DNA from: CAYLZW01 sp964388085
GTDB lineage: Bacteria > Myxococcota > UBA727 > CAYLZW01
NCBI GenBank assembly: GCA_964388085.1
Contig: CAYLZW010000223.1
Span: forward strand, 1-9,965
DNA: 9,965 nt
Direction: 5' to 3'
Shown piece after piece: positions 1 through 9,249 of the stretch. The notes beneath the pieces were generated by a model. It searched no databases. It was given only the letters and a program-made list of their open reading frames with translations, and had not been told where the DNA came from. Each line of letters opens with the position of its first letter. Within the stretch, counting starts at the first letter, position 1. Made by a program: the position numbers and the translations under genes.

Positions 1-1
1 G

Positions 2-3000
2 CTGATGCCGAACTACCTGCCGGCGCTGCGCGCGCTCGGGCGCATCTACGCGAAGCAGGGCCGCTGGAACGACCTCATCGACATGAACCGCGAGGAGGCC
101 GAGGTCGCGCGCACGCCCGAGCTGCGCGCGCAGATCCTCTGTGGCGTGGCCGAGCTGCACGAGTCGAAGCTCGACGACAGAGACGCCGCCGCGCGGGTCT
201 ACAAGGAGGTGCTCTCGGAGCTGCCGACGTACCACCCGGCCATTCGCGCGCTCTCGCGCATCGCGCAGCAGACCGGTGACTTCCAGAGCCTCGTCGACAG
301 GCTGACGAGCGAGCTGACGGTGCTGCACGATCCCCGCGATCGGGCGCTCATGCGTTGCCGCATCGCGGAGCTGACGGACCGGCATCTGCAGCGCCGGGAG
401 GACGCGGCGCGCCTATACGAGGAGGCCATCAGCGAGTCGCCGGGGCTGCTGACGGCGCACGAGCAGCTGGTCGCGCTGCACGCGCGCGCCGCCGCCGACG
501 CCGCGGAGGCCAACGCGCGCGAGCGCTTGCACGAGGTGGTGCCGGACATCGACGGGCGCGTCGCGAACCTGCGCGCGCTCGGTGAGCTCTACCTGCACCG
601 CACCGGCGACACCGGCCGGGCGATGCAGGCGTACGAGCGCCTGCTCTCGGAGCGCGCCGACGATCGCGCGGCGCTGCGCTCCAGCATCGACTGCGCGCTC
701 CGGCTGCGCGACTACGCCGCGGCCATCCGCCACGCGGAGGCGCTGGCCGAGGTCGAGACCACCGCCGACGAGGTGGCGAACCTCTGCCTGCAGGTGGCGA
801 CGTGGAAGGAGTCGCACACGGACCCTCCCGAGGACGCGCTGCGCAGCTACCTCATGTGCCTCGAGTACGACCCGCTAAACCCGGTCGCGCTGCGCGCCGT
901 CGAGAAGGCGTACGTCGAGCGCGGCGAGTGGGACGGGCTGTTCCAGCTCTACGGCCGCGAGCGCGGCGGCACCGAGGTGCCCTCGCGCGTGGCGGATCTG
1001 TCCATGAAGATGGCCGACATCGCCGAGCGTCGGCTCGGCAACGTCGGGCTCGCGGCCGCGCAGTACGAGACCGCCCTGAAGGCGCAGCCGCAGCTCTTGC
1101 CCGCCATCGCGCGCCTCAAGGAGTGCTACGCGCAGCTCAGCCGGCCCGAGGACCAGCTTCGCATGCTCGCCTTCGAGGCGAACGCCTCGCGGGACGACGA
1201 CCACGCCATCCGTACATTGCTCGAGGTGGCGCAGCTCCAGCGTGACAAGTTCGACAACGTGGACGCCGCCGCCGAGTCCTTCGAGCAGGTGCTGCGGCGC
1301 TCGCCGCACAACCCGATCGCGTACGCCGAGCTCGAGGCCCTCTTGCAGCAGGGCGAGCGCTGGGAGCAGCTCGCCGCGCTGTACGCGAACAAGGGCGCCG
1401 CCTCGACCGCGGACCCGACGCTGCAGGTGGACCTCTACCTGCGCGCCGCTTACGTGCTCACGGCGAAGCTCGGGGCGGCCGGCGTCTCCCGCGCGCTCGA
1501 GCTGTACGAGCGCGTGCTGCTTGTCGAGCCGCGCCACCCGACCGCCTTGGCGCAGGTGGGCAACTTGAGCTTCAGCCTGCGGCGCTACGAGAGCGCTCGC
1601 GACGCGTACGTGGCCCTCGTCGAGGCGACCGAAGACGTGAACGTGCAGGCCGCGGCGTCGTTCTCGCTCGGCGTCATCTACCAGGACTTCCTGCCCGACG
1701 CCGACAAGGCTGCCGACGCGCTCGAGTTCTGCCTGAAGGGCCAGCCGCAGAACAAGGAGGCGCTGACGAGGCTCGCCAAGGCCCAGCTCGAGCGCGGCCT
1801 CATGCCGGCGGCCCTGCGCGCGCAGCAACAGCTGCTGCAGCTCGCCAAGACGCCGGAGGAGCAGCTCGCGGCGCACCTCGCGATCGCGGACCTGTACGAG
1901 AACGGCTTCAAGGAGGCGGCGCAGGCAGCGGCGACCTACGAGCGCGCCCTGCTCGTCGCCAAGGACCCCACCGTGCAGGCGCAGCTGCTCGAGAAGGCGT
2001 CCGCTCTCTACCAGCGCATCGGCAACCTCGACGGCTACCTGAGCGTGGCCTCGAAGCACGCCGCCTCGCTGGCTGGCAGCGATCCCCGTCATGCGGCCGA
2101 CCTGATGTTGCGCAACGCGCAGCTCGTCCTCGAGCACAAGCAGGACCGCCGCGCGGCCATCGAGATCGCCGACCTCGGCCTTCGCTACCTCGCGGATCAC
2201 GCCGAGCTGATGGGCTTCCTCGCGGACATGTGCTCGGCGGAGCCGTCGCAGACCCAGCGCGCGGTCGAGCTGCACCGGCGCCTGTTTCAGTCGGGCGCCG
2301 TGCGCACCGAGTCGCTCCACTCGGTGCACCGCGCGTGGTCCGTCGCCAAGCAGACCGATCGCGCGTTCGTGGCCGCTGAGATCCTCGGCTTCCTCGGAGT
2401 CGCCAACGAGGACGAGCAGGTCTCCTACGCGCAGCGCAAGAGCAAGGTGCCGATGTCGTCCGACGAGGAGCTCGACGTCGCCCAGGTGTCGGGCTGGCTC
2501 GTGCACCCCGCGCAGCGCAACGTCGTGCACGAGATCCTGAGCACGGTGGCGCTCGAGCTCTCGAAGCTCGAGGCCGACGACGTCAGCGTCTACAAGGTCG
2601 ACAAGAAGGACATCCTGAAGCCGAGGAGCGCCGAGGCCGTCCGGCGCCTGGCGGACACGGTGGCGAAGAACCTCGGCGGGCTCACCTTCGACCTCTTCCG
2701 CACGAGCGCGAAGCCACACACGGTCGCGGCGCACCACGCGCCCACGCCCATCCTCGTCGTCGGCAGCGAGCTCACGCGCGCCTACCAGACGCGCGAGCAG
2801 CGCTTCCTGCTCGGCCGCGGCCTGATGGCCATGCGCTGCGGACATCACCTCGTGCGCGAGCTGAGCGTCAACGAGCTCGCCGTGCTGCTGAGCGCCATCG
2901 CGCGGTCCGTCGACAAGGCGTTCCCTGCCTTGCGCGAGCACGCGGACCTCGACGGGCTGACCAGGCGCGTGTCGGCGTCGCTGTCGCGGCAGACGCGCAA

Positions 3001-3295
3001 GATGCTGCAGGAGCCCGTCACGCAGCTCCTGCAGCGCTGGCAGGACATCGATCTCGCGGCCTTCCTCGCGGCCATCCCGATGACGGAGGCGCGCGCGGGC
3101 CTCGCGGTGTGCGGCAGCTTCCCGACGGCGGCGCGCTTGTACGCGCGGCACCGCGGCACGCTCTTGAGCGAAGACCCCGAGATGCTGGTGGCGTCGCTAG
3201 AGGCCGATCCGGTGCTGAACGACCTGTTCACGTTCGCCCTCAGCGACGAGCACTTCCAGTCCCGTCAGGCGCTGCGCTTCGCCGTCGAGAGCTAG
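2..3295 (+). CDS. Large tetratricopeptide-repeat (TPR) protein, 5' end missing
   Basis: This frame is open from the left edge to a TAG at 3293-3295. The first ATG (position 5) falls inside a repeat unit rather than at a natural N-terminus, has no ribosome binding site in view and no signal peptide, so the gene probably starts outside the window. At least 1096 residues are present. Residues 1 to about 800 contain roughly ten units of about 70 residues, each with a TPR-like helix of the form A-x-x-Y-E-x-x-L-x-x-x-P followed by A-L-x-x-L (examples near residues 62, 136, 280, 350, 420, 495), giving a long superhelical scaffold for protein-protein contacts. From about residue 817 the repeats give way to a non-TPR region of about 280 residues that I cannot assign; it includes an RFLLGR segment (933-938) and an HH pair (947-948), but no HExxH protease motif. 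Giant TPR proteins are common in Myxococcota. The TPR call is firm; the cellular role is unknown. Confidence 0.9.
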   Translation: MMPNYLPALRALGRIYAKQGRWNDLIDMNREEAEVARTPELRAQILCGVAELHESKLDDRDAAARVYKEVLSELPTYHPAIRALSRIAQQTGDFQSLVDRLTSELTVLHDPRDRALMRCRIAELTDRHLQRREDAARLYEEAISESPGLLTAHEQLVALHARAAADAAEANARERLHEVVPDIDGRVANLRALGELYLHRTGDTGRAMQAYERLLSERADDRAALRSSIDCALRLRDYAAAIRHAEALAEVETTADEVANLCLQVATWKESHTDPPEDALRSYLMCLEYDPLNPVALRAVEKAYVERGEWDGLFQLYGRERGGTEVPSRVADLSMKMADIAERRLGNVGLAAAQYETALKAQPQLLPAIARLKECYAQLSRPEDQLRMLAFEANASRDDDHAIRTLLEVAQLQRDKFDNVDAAAESFEQVLRRSPHNPIAYAELEALLQQGERWEQLAALYANKGAASTADPTLQVDLYLRAAYVLTAKLGAAGVSRALELYERVLLVEPRHPTALAQVGNLSFSLRRYESARDAYVALVEATEDVNVQAAASFSLGVIYQDFLPDADKAADALEFCLKGQPQNKEALTRLAKAQLERGLMPAALRAQQQLLQLAKTPEEQLAAHLAIADLYENGFKEAAQAAATYERALLVAKDPTVQAQLLEKASALYQRIGNLDGYLSVASKHAASLAGSDPRHAADLMLRNAQLVLEHKQDRRAAIEIADLGLRYLADHAELMGFLADMCSAEPSQTQRAVELHRRLFQSGAVRTESLHSVHRAWSVAKQTDRAFVAAEILGFLGVANEDEQVSYAQRKSKVPMSSDEELDVAQVSGWLVHPAQRNVVHEILSTVALELSKLEADDVSVYKVDKKDILKPRSAEAVRRLADTVAKNLGGLTFDLFRTSAKPHTVAAHHAPTPILVVGSELTRAYQTREQRFLLGRGLMAMRCGHHLVRELSVNELAVLLSAIARSVDKAFPALREHADLDGLTRRVSASLSRQTRKMLQEPVTQLLQRWQDIDLAAFLAAIPMTEARAGLAVCGSFPTAARLYARHRGTLLSEDPEMLVASLEADPVLNDLFTFALSDEHFQSRQALRFAVES

Positions 3296-3301
3296 CGCGC
3301 C

Positions 3302-4147
3302 ATGGGCGTTCTCGACGACGTCCTGCGCCGTGCCCTGCTGCGCGCCCTCGCGCTGAGCGGTGCCCACGACGACGCACCCGCGCTCCCCGGTTGGTACCCG
3401 GGCCGCCCGCTCTTGCTCGCGCACCGCGGCGACCGAGCGCACTTCCCCGAGAACACGGTGCCGGCCATCCGCGAGGCCATACGGCGCGGGGCGGACGGCT
3501 CGGAATTCGACGTCAGGCTCTCGGCCGACGGCGTCCCCGTCGTCATCCATGACGCCACCGTCGACCGCACCATGCACGCCCGCGGCTTCGTGCGGGACTT
3601 CAGCGCCCGGGAGCTGTCGGCGCTGGAAGCTCGACGTCACCCGCGCTGGGGCGACGGAGCGCGCGTCGGTGTGCCGACGCTGGCGGAGCTGCTCGAGGCC
3701 TTCCCGGACGGCAGCGTCGCCGTCGTCGAGCTGAAGGGACCCGCCGCGGACGAGCCCGGGCTCGAACGGGCAGCCCTCGACGTCATCCGCCCGCACCGTG
3801 AGCGCTTGCGCGTCATCGCGTCGAGCTTCCACGCGCCGCAGCTCCTCGAGCTGCGCCGGCTGGACAGGGCGCTGCCCCTCGGGGTGCTGAGCGAGCCGGA
3901 GCAGATCCTGCCGCTGCGCGTCGGCGTCCAGGCGCTCCCGATTCGCCCGGCGGCGCTGCACCTGCCGCGCTCGATGGTGACGAGAGCGCTCGTGCGGCGA
4001 GCGCACGCGGCCGGCCTGCGCGTTCATGTCTGGCGGGTGATGACGGCGGCGGACGTGTCCTCCCTCGTCGAGGCGGGGGCGGACGCGATGATGGTCGACG
4101 ACGTGCCGGCGGGCCGCGCGGCCCTGCGCAGGGCTCTCGGAGGGTGA
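3302..4147 (+). CDS. Glycerophosphodiester phosphodiesterase (GDPD family)
   Basis: A 281-residue protein that should hydrolyse glycerophosphodiesters (deacylated phospholipids) to sn-glycerol 3-phosphate and an alcohol, using a divalent metal in a TIM barrel. The family signature is intact: HRG at residues 41-43 (catalytic His41), PENT at 49-52, E68-x-D70 metal ligands, catalytic HD at 83-84, the third acidic ligand E143 in VELK, SSF at 174-176, VHVWRV at 241-246 (usually VxVWTV), and the closing GADAMMVDD strand at 258-267. Length is close to cytosolic UgpQ-type enzymes (about 250 residues). There is no signal peptide or lipobox, so a cytoplasmic location is likely; the first 35 residues are an extension before the barrel. 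ATG 3302 lies six bases after the stop of the TPR gene, which suggests co-transcription or translational coupling; no strong Shine-Dalgarno is visible. Substrate preference cannot be read from sequence. Confidence 0.93.
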   Translation: MGVLDDVLRRALLRALALSGAHDDAPALPGWYPGRPLLLAHRGDRAHFPENTVPAIREAIRRGADGSEFDVRLSADGVPVVIHDATVDRTMHARGFVRDFSARELSALEARRHPRWGDGARVGVPTLAELLEAFPDGSVAVVELKGPAADEPGLERAALDVIRPHRERLRVIASSFHAPQLLELRRLDRALPLGVLSEPEQILPLRVGVQALPIRPAALHLPRSMVTRALVRRAHAAGLRVHVWRVMTAADVSSLVEAGADAMMVDDVPAGRAALRRALGG

Positions 4148-4151
4148 CGCG

Positions 4152-4168
4152 CGCGCTGCCGCAGCGTG
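4152..4168 (+). terminator. Small hairpin between convergent genes, weak terminator candidate
   Basis: Between the phosphodiesterase stop (4147) and the stop of the converging gene (4170) lies a short hairpin: CGCGCTG, loop CCG, CAGCGTG, paired over seven positions with one G-U. It is well placed to separate convergent transcripts, but no T-tract follows on either strand, so it is not a canonical intrinsic terminator. In DNA this GC-rich such a stem may be chance. Confidence 0.2.
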
Positions 4169-4169
4169 G

Positions 4170-4811
4170 TCATGTGTCCGGTTCCGAGAGGAGCCTCTCG
4201 AGCAACCCCGGCTCGACCTCGCCGGCCGCGAACGCGCTGGTGTCCACCTGTCCGTCCCCGTCGTCGAGCAGCCGCGGCGGCTTCGTCAGCCAGCCGCTGC
4301 CCTTCACGAACCCGAGCTCGTCGCAGGCGACCCAGTACCGGTAGCTCTCGGCGGCGGCGCGCTCACCGTGCCAGACCACGGCGCACCACGTCGTCACCCG
4401 GGCAGGGGAGTCGCCTCCGACGAGGGCGGCCGCGTGGGCGGCGAGCTCTCCCTCGCACTTGAGCTCGGCCTTCCAGAAGCCGTAGTCCCACACGGGGGCG
4501 CGCGCGACGGTGGGGTCGTCTTCCGGCGCGATGCCCATCCAGCGGCTCAGCGTCCGGTGGAAGAAGCCCGCGTCGACGTCGGCGGCCGGCCCCTCGGGGC
4601 GATGGGCTTCGGCGATGGTGAGCAGCAGGCTCGTGACGTCGACGTCGGGCGGCTCGCGCTCTTGGGCGTTCACGTACACGACGTCGTCGTAGCGGCCGGC
4701 GTCCACGGGGGTACCGTCGGCGTGCAGCAGGCGCTGCTCAGCGTCGTCGGAGCGGCGCAGATCCTCGCCGTCGAGCGTCGGGACGAAGCCGTGCGTGAGG
4801 TCGCGCGTCAC
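4170..4811 (-). CDS. Hypothetical tryptophan-rich protein, function unknown
   Basis: A 213-residue acidic protein that I do not recognise. Codons show the strong G/C third-position bias of the real genes here, and the frame closes with TGA 22 bases past the convergent phosphodiesterase, so it is very likely real. It has no signal peptide or membrane segment. Seven tryptophans cluster in the central and C-terminal half (W91, W108, W113, W142, W147, W160, W174) with three cysteines (C119, C143, C163), suggesting a compact beta-rich or aromatic-cored domain from about residue 85 to 180. The start is set to GTG 4811: an in-frame TAG lies four codons upstream. An out-of-frame ATG at 4819 opens a three-codon peptide (M-K-P-stop) whose TGA overlaps this GTG, so short-leader coupling is conceivable. 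It lies 46 bases downstream of the next minus-strand gene and may share its transcript. Confidence 0.75.
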   Translation of the reverse strand: MTRDLTHGFVPTLDGEDLRRSDDAEQRLLHADGTPVDAGRYDDVVYVNAQEREPPDVDVTSLLLTIAEAHRPEGPAADVDAGFFHRTLSRWMGIAPEDDPTVARAPVWDYGFWKAELKCEGELAAHAAALVGGDSPARVTTWCAVVWHGERAAAESYRYWVACDELGFVKGSGWLTKPPRLLDDGDGQVDTSAFAAGEVEPGLLERLLSEPDT

Positions 4812-4838
4812 GGCTTCATGCTAGCGCGCGGGGCGTCG

Positions 4839-4850
4839 GGCTCGCGAGCC
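4839..4850. repeat. 12-bp perfect palindrome in the intergenic gap
   Basis: GGCTCGCGAGCC is a perfect palindrome inside the 46-base gap between the two small minus-strand genes. It could be a dimeric protein site or mark an RNA processing point, but a perfect 12-mer is expected by chance a few times in a GC-rich 10 kb, so no function is assigned. Confidence 0.35.
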
Positions 4851-4857
4851 GCCCCGT

Positions 4858-5601
4858 TCAGGCGGCCTTCTGCTCGATCTCGCCCTCGCGGGGCAGGCGG
4901 TCGGCCACGAGATCGCGCAAGTCCTCGGCCTGCACCACCAGGCTGTCGTCCTCGCCCCACTCGCGCAGGAGGTCGATGAGCTTCACCGACGCCGTCAGCG
5001 CCTTTCGCAAGGTGCGCGCCTTCTCGGTAGCCGTGTTCTTCTCGGGCTCGGGCAGCGCGGCCTTGAGCTCCTTGCGCAGCTCACCGGCCGTGCGCTCGCC
5101 GTCGAGGGCTGCCTGCTTGAGCGCGAGGTAGGCGTCCTTCGGCACGCGCTCGCGCTGCAGCTCCTTGCGAGCGTCGGCGAGCACGCTGATGGTGCCGTAG
5201 TCGGGCACCTCGCGCTTGGGCGCGAAATTGCCGCGATCGTCGACGGGCTTGAGCTGCGGCGCCTCGTCCTCGAGCCAGTGGTAGCTGCGCACGAGCTTCT
5301 TGGCGGTGGCCGAGGTGACGTGCACCTCCTCGACGCAGTAGGTCGCGAAGGTCGGGTAGCCCCACAGCAGGTACTGCTTGCTCGCGTACACGTCGCTGAG
5401 GTGCTCGGCGAGCATGACCCAGGACGCCTTGAAGCCGAGGGCGGCCTCGAGCACCTTGTAGCGCGGGTCGTCGGGGGAGAGCGTGTCGAGGCGCTCCATG
5501 ATGAGGGCCTCCGATCGCGTGAGCTGATCGGAGCTCATCTTCGCTTTGCGACGAGGCGCGCGCTTCGTAGGCGCCGGCTGCTTCTTCGAGGGCTTCGACA
5601 C
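4858..5601 (-). CDS. Hypothetical helical protein with basic N-terminal tail and possible HTH
   Basis: A 247-residue protein of unknown function. I place the start at GTG 5601 because AGAGG (5609-5613, read on the minus strand) lies seven bases upstream. The same frame stays open to about 5829, but that extension runs through the inverted repeat and the helicase 3' end and has non-coding composition. The alternative ATG at 5538 (residue 22) has no well-spaced ribosome site. Residues 1-21 are a Lys/Pro/Arg/Ala-rich tail, like nucleic-acid-binding extensions. Residues 28-115 look all-helical; the stretch 80-108 (WGYPTF, then YCVEEVHVTSATAKKLVRS) has the rhythm of a helix-turn-helix in which a glycine-tyrosine turn precedes a conserved helical pair. 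Residues 140-215 are charged helices, possibly coiled coil, ending in an acidic tail. It is most likely a lineage-specific DNA- or RNA-associated protein; this is inference from composition and not a family match. Confidence 0.78.
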   Translation of the reverse strand: MSKPSKKQPAPTKRAPRRKAKMSSDQLTRSEALIMERLDTLSPDDPRYKVLEAALGFKASWVMLAEHLSDVYASKQYLLWGYPTFATYCVEEVHVTSATAKKLVRSYHWLEDEAPQLKPVDDRGNFAPKREVPDYGTISVLADARKELQRERVPKDAYLALKQAALDGERTAGELRKELKAALPEPEKNTATEKARTLRKALTASVKLIDLLREWGEDDSLVVQAEDLRDLVADRLPREGEIEQKAA

Positions 5602-5635
5602 GTTGGGGCCTCTGCTGGGATACGAGCGAAGGGGG

Positions 5636-5723
5636 AAAATTCTCGCGCAAAGCCGCACAGCCGCAAAAGAAACACCAATTTCTTGTTGTTCTTTGCGGCT
5701 CTGCGGCTTTGCGCGAAAATTCT
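5636..5723. repeat. Large imperfect inverted repeat (palindromic, REP/MITE-like element)
   Basis: The left arm 5636-5671 pairs with the right arm 5689-5723 around a 17-base loop (5672-5688). The core 5644-5667 matches the complement of 5692-5715 at 23 of 24 positions (the mismatch is at 5658/5701), including 14 uninterrupted bases CGCGCAAAGCCGCA. A one-base bulge (5668) is followed by three more pairs, and the outer eight bases pair at six positions. The arms themselves hold a tandem word, GCAAAGCCGC then AGAGCCGCAAAG. The right edge directly abuts the helicase TAA (5724-5726), and the element fills most of the 122-base gap. In minus-strand RNA the stem is followed by AATTTTCC, so it could act as a terminator, attenuator or 3' stabiliser. 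From memory, palindromes built on CGCAAAG words are dispersed in many environmental bacterial genomes. Confidence 0.9.
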
Positions 5724-7673
<1,950 letters not shown>

Positions 7674-7831
7674 CGCGGCGGACCCTAGCGAATGCCCCGC
7701 GGGGACACGAGAGGTTTCGTCAGGACTGCACTCGACTGTGCCCTTCCGCCCTCGGACCGGTTGAAAGACGCGGCGGCGCGCGGCAAGAGACGGGGGTAGG
7801 CGGCCCCGTCACGGGCCGTGCTGGAGGTTTG
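7674..7831. promoter_or_regulatory. Divergent intergenic region, presumed back-to-back promoters
   Basis: These 158 bases separate the leftward helicase gene from the rightward lipoprotein gene, so promoters for both should lie here. No convincing -35/-10 pair is visible, as is common for GC-rich myxobacterial promoters. Visible structure: a perfect 10-bp palindrome CCCCGCGGGG at 7695-7704, nearer the helicase start; an inverted repeat CGGCCC/GGGCCG at 7801-7806 and 7813-7818 with a six-base loop, just before the lipoprotein ribosome site; and GGAGG at 7823-7827, four bases before ATG 7832. The GGAGG site supports that start over the TTG at 7829. Confidence 0.45.
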
Positions 7832-9235
7832 ATGGCGAACCGGACGATCCCCCTTTGGGCCCTGCGCCTGCCGCTCGTGCTCTCGCTCAGCGTCGTCGCG
7901 GCGGCCTGCGAAGAGTGCCTCGAGCCCGAGATCTCGGCCATCCCCGTACCCGAGGACATCGTCGACGTCTTCGATCAGAAGCAGGCCGCGCAGGTCGACA
8001 TCCTCTGGGTGGTGGACAACTCGGAGTCGATGGCGGCCGAGCAGGCGAAGATCGCGGGGCGCTTCGCGGACTTCTTCCGCCAGCTCATCGTCAGCCAGGT
8101 CGACTACCACATCGGCGTCGTGACGACGGACCCGGTGGAGAACGGAGAGCTGCGCGCCTACGACGGCACCTCGGTGACCGGCTGCGACCCGGGCGCGGAC
8201 TGCCGCTGGATCACCAACGCCGTCCCGTGCTCGAACCCCGACGTCGTCACGACCGGTCTGAACGACGCCGAGATCGAGCAGCTTCTCCTCGACGAGTGCC
8301 AGGCGCAGGCCGTGTTCCGCAACCTCATCTCGGCCGGCATCGACGGCTCGTCCTTCGAGGAGGGCTTCACCGTGGCCGCCAAGGCGACCGGCGCGGACAT
8401 CATCGACGCGTCCACGGGCTTCCCCACCGGAGAGGTGCCGCCGCCGAACGTCGGCTTCCTTCGCCCGCAGGCCTCGCTCTACATCGTGTTCGTGTCCGAC
8501 GAGGACGAGGGCGCCAAGCAGGACGGCAGCCCCATCCGCTACTACCAGCGCTTGTTCGAGTCGCTGAAGGGCGCCGGCAACGAGAACCTCGTGTCGGTCT
8601 CCGCCATCACCGGCTGGCCGGCCAACGACCAGCTGCCCACCCTCGCCGAGCTCTGCCCGATCCTGTCGACGACGTTCGACGGCAACAACGGCAACGACGC
8701 GCCCGAGGCCGCCGTCGTGAAGGAGGCCATGACGACGCCGGGCGGCTGCACCGACCAGAGCGGTGACGGCGCCGATCCGAACGCCTTCGCGGAGACGGGC
8801 AGCCGCTACATCGAGCTCGCCTGCCGGACCGGCGGCGTCGTCGCGAACATGTGCGACGCCGACTACTCCGTGGCCCTCGACCGCCTGGGCGCGAACGCCG
8901 CCGGCCTCATCCGCAAGTTCCCGATCTCGAAGCCGGAGACCATCAACTTCGGCACCGACTGCGTCCCCTTCAACGAGGACGACGCCACGCACTGGCTCGA
9001 CTGCAACGACAACGGGGACACGACCGAGGACGGCATCGACGACGTCATCTGTGTCAGCGCGCGCAACATCGACTCCGTCGAGGGCGACGAGAACCTCATC
9101 GAGCGCGATCCCGTCAGTGGCTGGACGTGGGAGGCGTCGACCAACAGCGTGCGCTTCGACGGCAGCTTCGTGCCGGCGCCGGGCAGCCAGGTCACCATCC
9201 GCTACCAAGAGCGCGACTTCGAGTGTCAGCAGTGA
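7832..9235 (+). CDS. Von Willebrand factor A (VWA) domain lipoprotein
   Basis: A 467-residue predicted lipoprotein. The N-terminus has a short basic region, a hydrophobic stretch (about residues 8-25) and a lipobox-like VAAAC with Cys26 as the lipid anchor, placing the mature protein on an envelope membrane facing the periplasm or outside. From residue 56 there is a VWA fold: the first strand DILWVVDNSESM carries the metal-ion-dependent adhesion motif D62-x-S64-x-S66, and a later strand YIVFVSDEDEG (217-227) is the usual fourth-strand acidic element. Such domains bind protein ligands through a divalent metal. The C-terminal part (about 365-467) is Asp/Asn-rich with several cysteines (C377, C391, C407, C465) and ends in a beta-rich segment. 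About a dozen cysteines in the mature protein suggest disulfides and an oxidising location. The start follows GGAGG at 7823-7827. The next gene begins 14 bases after the stop, probably in the same operon. The ligand is unknown. Confidence 0.88.
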   Translation: MANRTIPLWALRLPLVLSLSVVAAACEECLEPEISAIPVPEDIVDVFDQKQAAQVDILWVVDNSESMAAEQAKIAGRFADFFRQLIVSQVDYHIGVVTTDPVENGELRAYDGTSVTGCDPGADCRWITNAVPCSNPDVVTTGLNDAEIEQLLLDECQAQAVFRNLISAGIDGSSFEEGFTVAAKATGADIIDASTGFPTGEVPPPNVGFLRPQASLYIVFVSDEDEGAKQDGSPIRYYQRLFESLKGAGNENLVSVSAITGWPANDQLPTLAELCPILSTTFDGNNGNDAPEAAVVKEAMTTPGGCTDQSGDGADPNAFAETGSRYIELACRTGGVVANMCDADYSVALDRLGANAAGLIRKFPISKPETINFGTDCVPFNEDDATHWLDCNDNGDTTEDGIDDVICVSARNIDSVEGDENLIERDPVSGWTWEASTNSVRFDGSFVPAPGSQVTIRYQERDFECQQ

Positions 9236-9249
9236 AGCCGAGGACCGGG

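Noticed and set aside
875..3151. Antisense open frame of 758 codons opposite the TPR gene
   Set aside because: It is the mirror of a GC-biased coding strand: its composition is low-complexity Arg/Leu/Val/Glu, and the plus strand shows clear TPR repeats.
4368..4979. Plus-strand 203-codon frame opposite the Trp-rich gene
   Set aside because: Composition is Arg/Gly/Ala-rich and it crosses two minus-strand genes; the minus frame fits the local codon bias better.
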